Source of the DNA: Bog-752 sp963799395 | Lineage (GTDB): Bacteria; Actinomycetota; Thermoleophilia; UBA2241 | Direction: 5' to 3' | Assembly: GCA_963799395.1 (NCBI GenBank) | Contig: CAWCWZ010000063.1 | Coordinates: forward strand, 1-64,000 | Length of the DNA stretch: 64,000 nucleotides | In this document: in pieces, positions 35,307 to 44,045 of the stretch | Position numbering within the stretch: the first letter of the stretch is position 1 | Layout of the letters: each line of letters opens with the position of its first letter | Notes under the pieces: generated by a model | Database searches by the model: none | Told to the model about the DNA's origin: nothing | What the model saw: only the letters and a program-made list of their open reading frames with translations | Program-made: the position numbers and the translations under genes

Positions 35307-37208
35307 GTGGCCGGGCTTGGGGCAGTGGACGCAGCAGGCTACAGGATCGCGATGCTCACGCCGTACGCATGGACGGTGCCCGGCGGCGTGAACAACCACA
35401 TCGCGGCGCTCGCCGAGCGCTTCACGGCGCAGGGGCACCGGGTCACGATCATCGCCCCGAGCGACGACCGTCTGGCCGTCAAGGCGGCCCGCGAACGCGT
35501 GCGCGAGGTGCTGCTGGGCGAGCGCGACAGCCTGTTCGCGCCCGACGAGCCCTACCCGCGGCACTTCTTCGCCGGCGGCACCTTCTCGGTGCGCCACAAC
35601 CGCTCGGTCAGCTACCTGTCGCCGCCGATCGATTTGCTGTCGAACGTCGACGTCGTGCTCGAAAACGAGGAGTTCGACGTTCTCCACATCCACGAGCCCT
35701 TCGTGCCCAGCCTGGGCTGGACGGCCATGAACCACGCCGAGTGCCCCATCGTCGCGACCTTCCACGCCAACTCCGAGCGCTTCTTCTGGTACTGGCTGGG
35801 CAAGCCCATCCTCAAGCGCGTGTTCCCCGTCTTCGACGGCGTGATCGCGGTCTCGCCGGCGGCTCGCGACACCGCGGCCCGCTACTTCGCCGGCCAGTTC
35901 CGCGTCATCCCTAACGGCATCGACCTCACGCGTTTCTACCCAGGGTCCGCCCGCCGTCCCGGCCCGCCGCGGGTGCTGTACGTGGGCGGCGACTCGCGCC
36001 GCAAGGGCCTCGGTGTCCTGCTGCGCGCCCTGCGCTACGTGAGCGACGACACCCCACCCTTCGAGCTCGACGTGTGCGGCAGCGACCTTCACGCCGACAA
36101 ATTCGCGCGCCTCGTGCCCGAGCGCTTCGCCGGTCGGGTCCATTTTCGCGGCCGCATCGCTCACGAACTGCTGCCGGTGTTCTACCAGGACGCCGACGTC
36201 TTCTGCGCGCCGTCGCTCGGCAACGAGTCGTTCGGCATCGTCCTGCTCGAGGCGATGGCCACCCGCACGGCCGTGCTGGCGTCGAACATTGACGGGTATC
36301 GCGACGTCGTGCGCGACGGCGCCGAGGGCCTGCTCATGCCGCCCCACAAGGCCCGCGACCTGGCCGCGGGCCTCGAGCGCCTGCTGCGCGACGCGCCGCT
36401 GCGCGAGGCCAGTGCCGAGCGCGGCCTCGAGACCGTGCGCCGTTACAGCTGGGAGATCGTCTCCGACGAGGTCATGCAGCTCTACCGCGACGTCATCCGC
36501 GGGCGCCTCAAGCGGCGCTCGGCGCCCCGGCGCCACCTCGAACCCGAGCTGTTCGCCGATTTCCACGTGCATACGAGCCACTCCAAGGACTGCGCCATGG
36601 AGGTCGAGGAGGTCCTCGAGCGGGCCTCCGAGGTGGGGCTCGACGTGATCGCCGTGACCGACCACAACGAGATCGCCGGCGGCCTCGAGGCGCTGGCCCT
36701 GGCCGAGCGCTACGGGGTCAGGGTGATCGTCGGCGAGGAGGTCAAGACCTCCGAGGGCGAGGTCATCGGCCTGTTCCTCACGGAGCGCATCCCGCCGGGC
36801 CTGACGTTCGCCCAGACGATCGCCCAGATCAAGGAGCAGGGCGGGATCGTCTACGTGCCGCACCCCTTCGACCGGCTGCACGCCGTACCGGGCAGCACGC
36901 TGCTCAAGGACAACCTGACCGACGTCGACGTGATCGAGGTCTTCAACTCGCGCATCGCCTATCCGGGCTTCAACGAAAAGGCGGTGCGCTTCGCCGAACG
37001 CCACCGCCTGACGGCCGCCGCCGGCAGCGACGCCCACGTCCTGCCGGGCCTCGGCACGGCGCTCACCGGCATGGGCGAGTTCACCGGCCCCGACGACTTC
37101 GTCGAAGCCCTGAGCGGCAGCCACATCATCCGCCGCCCCAAGAGCCTGCTCTACCTGCAGTCCCTCAAGCTCCTGCAGACGCCCCACGAAAGCGCCGCCC
37201 AGCGCTGA
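35307..37208 (+). CDS. GT4 glycosyltransferase fused to a PHP domain
   Basis: A 633-residue two-domain protein. Residues about 12-405 are a GT-B glycosyltransferase of the PimA-like GT4 family: TPYAWTVPGGVNNHIAALAE, DVLHIHEPFVPSLGW, VSPAARDTAARYF, VLYVGGDSRRKGLGVLL, and the donor-site ESFGIVLLEAMAT. Residues about 410-630 are a PHP phosphoesterase: DFHVHTSHSKDC, AVTDHNEIAGGLEAL, PHPFDR, AAGSDAHV, with all metal ligands. Position after ino1 suggests mannosylation of phosphatidylinositol; the PHP role is unknown. The GTG start is not strongly supported. Confidence 0.88.
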   Translation: MAGLGAVDAAGYRIAMLTPYAWTVPGGVNNHIAALAERFTAQGHRVTIIAPSDDRLAVKAARERVREVLLGERDSLFAPDEPYPRHFFAGGTFSVRHNRSVSYLSPPIDLLSNVDVVLENEEFDVLHIHEPFVPSLGWTAMNHAECPIVATFHANSERFFWYWLGKPILKRVFPVFDGVIAVSPAARDTAARYFAGQFRVIPNGIDLTRFYPGSARRPGPPRVLYVGGDSRRKGLGVLLRALRYVSDDTPPFELDVCGSDLHADKFARLVPERFAGRVHFRGRIAHELLPVFYQDADVFCAPSLGNESFGIVLLEAMATRTAVLASNIDGYRDVVRDGAEGLLMPPHKARDLAAGLERLLRDAPLREASAERGLETVRRYSWEIVSDEVMQLYRDVIRGRLKRRSAPRRHLEPELFADFHVHTSHSKDCAMEVEEVLERASEVGLDVIAVTDHNEIAGGLEALALAERYGVRVIVGEEVKTSEGEVIGLFLTERIPPGLTFAQTIAQIKEQGGIVYVPHPFDRLHAVPGSTLLKDNLTDVDVIEVFNSRIAYPGFNEKAVRFAERHRLTAAAGSDAHVLPGLGTALTGMGEFTGPDDFVEALSGSHIIRRPKSLLYLQSLKLLQTPHESAAQR

Positions 37209-37284
37209 CGCCGCGCCCGCCCGGGAGCGCAGGATTTCCCTGGGCGGCGCAAAATAGAAAGGGCAGAGAACGGAAGGGCGGTTC

Positions 37285-37890
37285 GTGGGACAGCCGAACG
37301 AGATCTACGACAAGTACCTGACTCGCGCCATCTCCGAGATCAACGATCTCACCGGTGAGCTGCTGCGCTGCCGGCTGTGCTCGCACAGCAGGTCGATGCC
37401 GGTCATCGGTTCCGGCCACCCGCTGGCCGACATCATGCTCCTCAAGTACCGCGTGCAGCCGAGCGAGGTGCACGAAGGGGTGGCCTTCTTCGGGCGCGCC
37501 GGCACGGCCATCATGAAGAGCTGCCAGCGCCTCGGGATCGACCCGCTGCAGCTCTACGGCACCAACGTCCTCAAGTGCGGCAGCGTGCGCGACGAAGCCA
37601 AAGCCGAGAGCCGCTGCCTCGAGTACCTGCGCCGCGAGATCGCCATCGTCGAGCCCAAGCTCATCGTCGCCATGGGCGACAAGGTCGTGGCCACCCTCGA
37701 CCGGCTGGCGCTGCCGACGGCGCGGCCCGTCGAGTGCGAGGTCGGCGAGATCGTCGAGCTCACGCCGGGGACCGACGTGCTGGTCACCCCCGACATCGAC
37801 GCGTCGCTCGACGAGCAGCGCCTCAAGGCCGCCTTCTGGCGGGCCTTCCGCCGCCTCGGCGAGTGGTACGAGGCGATCCCCCCCTACTGA
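37285..37890 (+). CDS. Divergent UDG-superfamily Fe-S protein lacking catalytic motifs
   Basis: A 201-residue protein aligning by pattern with family 4 uracil-DNA glycosylases. The four Fe-S cysteines are kept: Cys29-x2-Cys32 in RCRLC, Cys98 in NVLKCG and Cys111. FFGRAGTAIMKS matches the PFVGRAG loop. However, motif 1 (GEAPG) reads GSGHPLADI and the C-terminal HPS motif is replaced by TPDIDAS. So the fold and cluster are likely intact while uracil excision is doubtful. Start is a GTG. A membrane-protein gene follows after 5 nt. Confidence 0.75.
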   Translation: MGQPNEIYDKYLTRAISEINDLTGELLRCRLCSHSRSMPVIGSGHPLADIMLLKYRVQPSEVHEGVAFFGRAGTAIMKSCQRLGIDPLQLYGTNVLKCGSVRDEAKAESRCLEYLRREIAIVEPKLIVAMGDKVVATLDRLALPTARPVECEVGEIVELTPGTDVLVTPDIDASLDEQRLKAAFWRAFRRLGEWYEAIPPY

Positions 37891-37895
37891 TCCCC

Positions 37896-38645
37896 GTGAC
37901 TCGCGCCAGGCTGGTCGCGGCCGCGGCCGCCGCCTCTGTCTTCGTCGCCTTCACGCTCGTCAGCGGCCGGCTGCCGACGTTCTCCTTTCGCGCCGACGTC
38001 ATCGTCTCAATGGCGCTCGGCGTGGCCCTGGTCGGGGTCATGGTGGGCGCGATCTTCGGGGCCCGGCCGGCGCCCCAGCGCATGCTCGTGATGGCCGGCG
38101 CCGGACTCGTCTGCGCGGTGGCCGGCGCGGTCCTGGGCGTCGTGCCTCTGGCCGATCTCGGCAAGATCGCCCTGGGCGCCGGCGCCGGCTACTGGCTCGG
38201 CTCGACCCTCGCCGAGCTGACCGCCGACCTGCGCGTCGTCGTCGGGCTGGCGCTGGCGGCGGGGGTGCTCGACACGGCCAGCGTCTTTCTGCCCCAGGGG
38301 CCCACGAACCTGCTGCTCACCAAGGCACCCCAGACCCTGCCCTACTTCGTGGTCGCCTTTCCGACCATCGGCTACTCCGTGCACGACGCCTACTCCGGCC
38401 TGGGCACGAGCGACGTGCTGTTCTTCGGCCTCTACCTGGCGGCGGCGATCGGCTACCGGCTGCGCGTGCGGCTCACGCTGGTGGCCATGGTGGCCTCGTT
38501 CGTCGCCACCGTGACGGTGGCGCTCTGGTGGCGGGCGCTGCCGGCGCTGCCGCTGCTCTCGCTGGCCTTCCTCGGGGTCAACGCCGACCTCATCGCCCGA
38601 CGCTGGCGCCCGCCGGCCGGCGACGAGACGCCTACGCCTCCCTGA
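37896..38645 (+). CDS. Integral membrane protein of unknown function
   Basis: A 249-residue hydrophobic protein with about seven helices. It has no recognised transport or enzyme motif; the middle part LPYFVVAFPTIGYSVHDAYS is the least hydrophobic loop. It begins with a GTG 5 nt after the UDG-like gene and its 3' end overlaps the convergent methyltransferase gene by 14 nt. Confidence 0.65.
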   Translation: MTRARLVAAAAAASVFVAFTLVSGRLPTFSFRADVIVSMALGVALVGVMVGAIFGARPAPQRMLVMAGAGLVCAVAGAVLGVVPLADLGKIALGAGAGYWLGSTLAELTADLRVVVGLALAAGVLDTASVFLPQGPTNLLLTKAPQTLPYFVVAFPTIGYSVHDAYSGLGTSDVLFFGLYLAAAIGYRLRVRLTLVAMVASFVATVTVALWWRALPALPLLSLAFLGVNADLIARRWRPPAGDETPTPP

Positions 38646-40068
38646 CGAAGGTCGCCACCGCCTCGATGTGGTGGGTGTGGGGAAACATGTCGACCGGCGT
38701 GATCGTGGCCAGGCGGTAGCCGATCGTGGCGAGCTGGGCGGCGTTGGCGGCGAGGGTCGTCGGGTTGCACGACACGTAGACGATGCGCTCGGCGCCGAGC
38801 AGGGCCATACGCTCGACCGCCTTCCTGGCCATGCCGGCCCGCGGCGGGTCGGTGAGCACGACCGCGGGCCGCTCGAACGCCTGCGAGGCCGGCGTGCGCA
38901 GCGACTGGTGGGGCTTGCCGTCGGCCTGCACGAGGCGGGCGATCTCGGGGTCGCGGCCGGTCGGCGGGTCGAGCAGCAGCTTGCGCACGTCGCCGGCCGC
39001 AAAGTCGAGGTTGGCGGCGCCGGCGAGACGGGCGTTCTCGGTGGCCGCCGCGATGGCGTCTTCCTGGAGCTCGAGGCCGAAGACGCCCGCCGCCTGTCGG
39101 CCGAGCAGGAGGCTGATGCCGCCGATCCCGCAGTAGAGGTCGTAGGCGCGCCGCCCGGCCTGCGGTCGGGCGGCGCGCAGCGCCGTCTCGTAGAGCACGC
39201 CGCACATCTCGGAGTTGGTCTGCAGAAAGGCGAGGGCCGGCACGCGCAGGCGCACGCCGGCGAGCTCCTCGTGAAAGTAGGGCGGGCCGCTGACCATGAA
39301 CGGCCCGACCCCCACCGCGGCGTCGGCCTGCGTCTCGTTCACGGTGACGGCGAACGACGTATAGGGCTGTTCGGCGCCGACGCGCTCGGCCAGCTCGCGC
39401 TCCTGGGGGAACCGCCCGGTGACGAACAGGTTGAGCAGCAGCTCGCCGCTGGCGGCGCCGCGGCGCACGACGAGGTGGCGCAGCAGGCCGGTGTGGTCGG
39501 CCTGCGAGTAGGCGGGCAGGCGGAGGGCGCGGCAGGCGGTCAGGACCGCCTGCCGCGCCCGCGAGATCTCGAGCGGCGCCAGGTGGCAGTCGGGGATGTC
39601 GACGATGTCGCGCCACGAGCCGCGGCGGTGCATGCCGAGGATCGTCTCGCCGCCGTCGCGGCCGAACGAGTACTCCATCTTGTTGCGGTAGCGCCAGGGG
39701 TCGGCCATGCCGAGGATGGGGGTGACGTCGACCTGCTCGAGGCCGCCGATATGGGCCAGCGCCTCGACCACCTGACGGTGCTTGAACTCGAGCTGGGCGG
39801 CGTAGTCGAAGGTCTGCCACTCGCAGCCCCCGGCGTCGGGCGGATGGTCGCAGCGGAACGCCACCCGGCGCGGCGACGGCTCGACCAGTTCGACGAGGCG
39901 GGCCTCGGCGTAGCCGGGCCGGCGGCGCGTGACCTCGACGCGGGCGACGTCGCCGGGCAGCGCGCCGCGCACGAACACGACGAAGCCCTCGACGCGGCCG
40001 ATCCCCTGGCCGCCGTAGGCCAGGGTGTCGATGGGCAGGTCGAGGGTGTCGCCGGGCTGCGGAGGCAT
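38632..40068 (-). CDS. RumA/RlmD-type RNA m5U methyltransferase
   Basis: A 478-residue enzyme: TRAM domain (about 8-65, IDTLAYGGQGIGRVEGFVV), then a methyltransferase core with SAM-binding DLYCGIGGISLLLG, LTDPPRAGM, and the catalytic Cys in VYVSCNPTTLA. These are the features of 23S rRNA (uracil-5-)-methyltransferases. A single Cys before the TRAM-core junction (CDHPPDAGGCEW) suggests a partial Fe-S motif. The ATG at 40068 gives MPPQPGDTLDL. TACACT seven bases upstream makes a leaderless transcript likely. Confidence 0.9.
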   Translation of the reverse strand: MPPQPGDTLDLPIDTLAYGGQGIGRVEGFVVFVRGALPGDVARVEVTRRRPGYAEARLVELVEPSPRRVAFRCDHPPDAGGCEWQTFDYAAQLEFKHRQVVEALAHIGGLEQVDVTPILGMADPWRYRNKMEYSFGRDGGETILGMHRRGSWRDIVDIPDCHLAPLEISRARQAVLTACRALRLPAYSQADHTGLLRHLVVRRGAASGELLLNLFVTGRFPQERELAERVGAEQPYTSFAVTVNETQADAAVGVGPFMVSGPPYFHEELAGVRLRVPALAFLQTNSEMCGVLYETALRAARPQAGRRAYDLYCGIGGISLLLGRQAAGVFGLELQEDAIAAATENARLAGAANLDFAAGDVRKLLLDPPTGRDPEIARLVQADGKPHQSLRTPASQAFERPAVVLTDPPRAGMARKAVERMALLGAERIVYVSCNPTTLAANAAQLATIGYRLATITPVDMFPHTHHIEAVATFVREA

Positions 40069-40075
40069 GGCGGCC

Positions 40076-40081
40076 AGTGTA
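40076..40081 (-). promoter_or_regulatory. -10 element of the RNA methyltransferase gene, leaderless type
   Basis: On the minus strand TACACT is separated from the ATG by seven bases, putting the predicted start next to the start codon. No Shine-Dalgarno is present. Confidence 0.45.
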
Positions 40082-40234
40082 CCGCAGATGCGCCGGGTGA
40101 TTGTCCACCCGAAAGCCGGTCGCCCCCTCACGATTTCCTTCGGACGGTCTGGTAGAGTGCCGCCACGGGCAGAACCCAAGCGGGCAGGGGCCGTCCCCTC
40201 CGGGACGGCGTACGTCGTCAAAGGAGACACGCGC

Positions 40235-41737
40235 GTGGCACCGTTCGATCTCGCCAACTACCGGCGCCGGGCCGAAGAGTTCACCGGCGCCCTCGACCTC
40301 GAGGCCTATCAGCACTTCGCCGGTCTCAAAGAGGACTGCGACTTCACCGCCGTCTACGACCGCTACCCCGAGCTGTTCACGCTCGACTCGGTGCGCACGC
40401 TACGCCGCCTGTACGACGCCGCCACCGGCGACGACGAGCGCCGCCGCCTTTCGTTCCTGCTCAACCTGGGCATCGAAGGCTTTCTCGGCAACGAGACCAA
40501 AGAGGTCGCAGACGAGATCGCCAACACCGAATCGCGCGCCAAGATCACGGTCGACGGCGAGCAGATCGGCCTGCGGTACTCGAGCGTCGTGCAGGCCAAC
40601 GAACCAGACCGCGACCGGCGGCGGCGCATCAACGACGCCCGCAACGAGTTCACCAGCACCGTCTTGAACCCGCTGTACGACCGCCGCTGGCGGCGCCTGC
40701 ACGAACTCGTCGGCGAGCTCGGCTACCCCACCTACTCCGAGCTGTTCTCCGAAGTGCGCGCCGTCGACTTCGGCATGCTGCGGGGCGCCACCCAGATGTT
40801 CCTGCAGGCGACCGAAGGCCTCTACCAGCGCACCCTCGACAAGGTGGCCCGCGCCAAGCTCGGCCTCGCGCGCACCGAGCTCGAAGTGTCCGACCTGCCG
40901 TTCCTCGTGCGGGCCCCCGAATACGACCACATCTTCGCGAGCGCCAGGCTCCTGCCCACCTTCGATCGCACCCTCCAGGGGCTCGGCGTCTCGCTTGCCG
41001 CGCAGACCAACGTGCACGTCGACGCCGAGATCCGCGAGCTCAAGTCGCCGCGGGCGTTCTGCGCGCCGGTGCGCATTCCCGAAGAGATCTACCTCGTGGT
41101 CATGCCCAAGGGCGGGCAAGACGACTTCCAGGCGCTGCTCCACGAAGGCGGGCACACCGAGCATTTCGCCCACACGAGCCCCGACCTGCCGTTCGAGTAC
41201 CGCTTCCTCGGCGACAACGCGGTCACCGAAGGCTTCGCCTTCGTCTTCGACCATCTCACCCTCAACCCGCACTGGCTCGAGTCGTATCTCGACTACGCCG
41301 ACTCGGCCGAGTACCTCACCTTCGCCAACCTGGTCGAGCTCTACTTCCTGCGCCGCTACGCCGGCAAGCTCGCCTACGAGACCGAGTTCCACGTCCAGAC
41401 CGGTGCGCTGGGCGACATGGCCGCTCGCTACGGCGCCCTGCTCACCGAAGCCGTGCAGATCGACGTGCCCCAGACCAACTACCTGGTCGATATCGACGAA
41501 GGCTTCTACGCGTCGAACTACCTCCGGGCCTGGATGCTCGAAGGGGCGCTGCGCATGCTGCTGCAAGACAACTACGGCATGGAGTGGTTCTCCGACCCCG
41601 CCGCCGGAGCCTGGCTCAAGGGGCTGTGGTCGACGGGCCAGATGTACTCGGCCGACCAGCTCCTGCTCAAGAACGGCGGCGGCCGGCTCGACACGCGGCC
41701 GCTAGAGCTGCACCTCGAGCGGGCGCTCGGCAGGTAG
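40235..41737 (+). CDS. M3-family oligoendopeptidase-like metallopeptidase
   Basis: A 500-residue cytoplasmic zinc peptidase. The HExxH-type motif is HEGGH in ALLHEGGHTEHFAH, followed by the downstream Glu in DNAVTEGFAFVFDHL. The N-terminal helical half matches oligoendopeptidase F relatives. It cleaves short peptides. The GTG at 40235 has AAAGGAG upstream. A TAGAGT at 40153-40158 may be the -10. Nothing adjacent suggests a specific substrate. Confidence 0.87.
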   Translation: MAPFDLANYRRRAEEFTGALDLEAYQHFAGLKEDCDFTAVYDRYPELFTLDSVRTLRRLYDAATGDDERRRLSFLLNLGIEGFLGNETKEVADEIANTESRAKITVDGEQIGLRYSSVVQANEPDRDRRRRINDARNEFTSTVLNPLYDRRWRRLHELVGELGYPTYSELFSEVRAVDFGMLRGATQMFLQATEGLYQRTLDKVARAKLGLARTELEVSDLPFLVRAPEYDHIFASARLLPTFDRTLQGLGVSLAAQTNVHVDAEIRELKSPRAFCAPVRIPEEIYLVVMPKGGQDDFQALLHEGGHTEHFAHTSPDLPFEYRFLGDNAVTEGFAFVFDHLTLNPHWLESYLDYADSAEYLTFANLVELYFLRRYAGKLAYETEFHVQTGALGDMAARYGALLTEAVQIDVPQTNYLVDIDEGFYASNYLRAWMLEGALRMLLQDNYGMEWFSDPAAGAWLKGLWSTGQMYSADQLLLKNGGGRLDTRPLELHLERALGR

Positions 41738-41794
41738 GCCGGCAGGCCTCCGGGGCGGCGGCCCGCGCGCCGTGCGCGGCCTCCGCGGCGGCGG

Positions 41795-42199
41795 CTAGGG
41801 TCGCGGGCCCGCCAGCGGCTGTACCAGCAGGCGCCGGTGGCGCGGTCCGTCGAACTCGGCAAAGTAGATGCCCTGCCAGGTGCCGAGCGAAAGGCGTCCA
41901 TTCTCGACCGGCACTGTCACGCTGCTGCCTATGACCGACGCCTTGGCGTGGGCGTCCGAGTTGCCCTCGAGGTGGGCGAACGGCAGGTCGACCGGCACCA
42001 GGCGCTCGAGGGTCATGGCGATGTCGCGCCGCACGGTCGGGTCGGCGTTCTCGTTGATCGTCACGCCGGCCGTCGTGTGGGGGCAGAAGACGAGCGCCGC
42101 TCCCTCGCGGAGTCCGCTCGCCGCGAGCGCCTTCTCGACGAGTGGCGTGACGTCGACGAACGACACCCGGTCTCTGGTCTCGAGCGAGAGTGAGATCAC
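41795..42199 (-). CDS. YjbQ/UPF0047-family protein
   Basis: A 134-residue YjbQ-type protein, described in related bacteria as having secondary thiamine-phosphate synthase activity. Core motifs VFCPHTTAGVTINENADP, HLEGNSDAHAKASVIG and LGTWQGIYFAEFDGPRHRR are all present, including the conserved His residues. GTG start 19 nt after the PHP gene on the same strand. Confidence 0.9.
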   Translation of the reverse strand: MISLSLETRDRVSFVDVTPLVEKALAASGLREGAALVFCPHTTAGVTINENADPTVRRDIAMTLERLVPVDLPFAHLEGNSDAHAKASVIGSSVTVPVENGRLSLGTWQGIYFAEFDGPRHRRLLVQPLAGPRP

Positions 42200-42217
42200 G
42201 TCACGGCCCTCCGTCGG

Positions 42218-42894
42218 CTAGCGTCTGAACAGGTCGAGCAGGTGGCCGGCCCGGCGGCCGCCGTTCTGCGGCGCCACCGGCGCCACCGGCGAGACCGTGC
42301 CCGCCTTGATGGCCGCCACGACGTCGGCGGTCGACCTGACGTCGCCCTCGATCTCGGTCGCGCAGAGGCCGATCCGCTCGGCCCGGTGGGCGTCGCTGCC
42401 GCCGGTGGCCGGCAGACCGCAGGTCGTGGGCGATGCGCGCCGCCGTGTCGACGTACTGGGTGTCGGTCCAGTTGCCGTTCCAGACCTCGACGGCGTCGAT
42501 GAGCATCGAGACCTGCTCGGCCAGGCTCGAGTAGTAGATCGATCCGCTGCGGCCGCCGCCCGCGGCCGGGTGGGCCCAGACCACGGCCGCGTGCTCGGCG
42601 ATCGTGCCGGCTGGCGGCACGGCCTGCACGTCCCTGAAGCCGGCCAGGTACTCGAGGTCGGGTCGAGTAAACGAGAAAGTCGCCGCACAGGGTCGAGATC
42701 TCGACGCCGTGAACGAGCACGGTGCCCACCTCGGCCAGCGGGCCTTCGAGGCGGCGGTTGTCGTCGACGTCGCCGTGGTTGGTGAGGGCGACGGCGCCGA
42801 GGCGCTGCTCGCGGCAGCGGGCGATCAGGTCGCGGTAGGCGATCGTCGAGCAGCTCGACGCCGGATAGGTGTGCACGTGCAGGTCGACTCTCAT
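42218..42894 (-). CDS. PHP-domain phosphoesterase (two one-base frame breaks)
   Basis: A predicted 224-residue PHP protein starting MRVDLHVHTYPASSCSTIAY, with LTNHGDVDD, EISTLCGDFLVYS, VVWAHPAAGG and, in a third frame, ATGGSDAHRAERIG. These are the PHP metal motifs in the right order, but the frame breaks at about 42663 (YS / PDLEYLAGF) and about 42416 (AHDL / GLPATGG), each with one extra base. The summed correction makes the length divisible by three. Operon with YjbQ downstream; divergent from the DUF4388 gene, 11 nt apart. Confidence 0.75.
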
Positions 42895-42905
42895 CAGGGG
42901 CGAGT

Positions 42906-43956
42906 ATGCACTTCGGGCCATTCATGCACGGCACGCTTGACACGTTCAGCGTCGTCGAGGTCCTGCAGATGCTCGGCAGGGTCCGGCGGTCGGGCACTCT
43001 CCACATCGAGTGTCCCGGGCGCCAGATCGACGTCCACTTCGTCCAGGGCCGGATCGCCGAAACGCGCGACTCCACCCGCGTCTACGCCGACACCGTCCTC
43101 GGCAGCCTGCTGATCAAGCGCTCCCTGGTCACCGAAGAGCAGCTCGACCTGGCCCTGCGCGAGCAGGAGAGCGACCCCCGTCCGATCGGCACGATCCTCG
43201 CCCGGCGGGGCTTCGTGAGCGAAGACGACCTGCGCGAGGTGCTCTCGCGGCAGGTCGCCAACACGTTTCTCGCGGTTAAGACGACCGGCACCAACGGCAC
43301 CTTCATGTTCGTCATCGACGACACCGCCGAGCGCGTCGACTACATCACGATCGACACGCAGAGCGTCCTGATCGAGGTCTCGTCGGTCGGCGCCGACTAC
43401 GTCGCCGCCTTCGAGCTGGTCGGCGTCGCCGACACGGTGCTCGATCCGCAACCGCGACTACGAGACGCTGCCGCGTCACCCGATCCCCATGGGACGCGAC
43501 GAGTTCCACGTGCTGGGCCTGATCGACGACGAGCGCACCGCGAACGAAGTGGCCGCCGCGAGTCACCTCGAAGAGGTCACCGTCGTCTCCATCCTCGGCA
43601 AGTTCTGCCAGGCGGGCGTGCTGCTGACAGCGGTCGATCAGTCGCTCACGCCGCGTGCCGGTCCCGAGCTGCGCGCCCACCGCGACAGCGTGTGGGACGA
43701 GGTCTCGCGGATCGGCGAACCGCCGGAGCCGGCGCGCGACGAGCCGGAGCGGCCGCCCGCGGCGGCCGCGGCCGTCGACTCGCCACCGGAGCTCGGCCCC
43801 GACGGCAGCGGGTTCGACTGGGCCTTCGGCGGGGAGCTCGAGGCGACCCCCGAGCCACCGCCGGCAGCCGTCGAGCGGCGCGCCGGCGGCGATGCGGGGG
43901 AGACCGAGGCCGGGAGCGGCGGCGAGCCGCCGCCGGCCGGCGACTGGCACTGGTAG
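42906..43956 (+). CDS. DUF4388-domain protein (one-base frame break)
   Basis: Residues 1-90 form the DUF4388 (PATAN-like) domain: GTLDTFSVVEVLQMLGRVRR, SGTLHIE and VHFVQGRIAET. Further on it has helical modules with ILARRGFVSEDDLREVLSRQ, a pattern also found in type IV pilus/gliding regulators. One extra base near 43444 separates GVADTVLD from RNRDYETLPRHP; correction gives 349 residues ending in a Pro/Ala/Glu-rich tail. DUF4388 proteins are linked with surface motility and signalling; the partner here is unknown. Confidence 0.75.
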
Positions 43957-43982
43957 TCGCCGGGCCTCGATGGCGCGCAACG

Positions 43983-44032
43983 AAAACAGCCCCGCCCCGC
44001 CGGCCGCAAGGCCGGCGGGGCGGGGCTGTTTT
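43983..44032. terminator. Bidirectional intrinsic terminator
   Basis: A perfect 23-bp inverted repeat (43983-44005 with 44010-44032) closed by a GCAA tetraloop (GNRA type), with AAAA at one end and TTTT at the other, so either strand yields a hairpin plus U-tract. It lies between the convergent DUF4388 and aminotransferase genes. Confidence 0.92.
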
Positions 44033-44045
44033 GGGGTCTCGTGGG

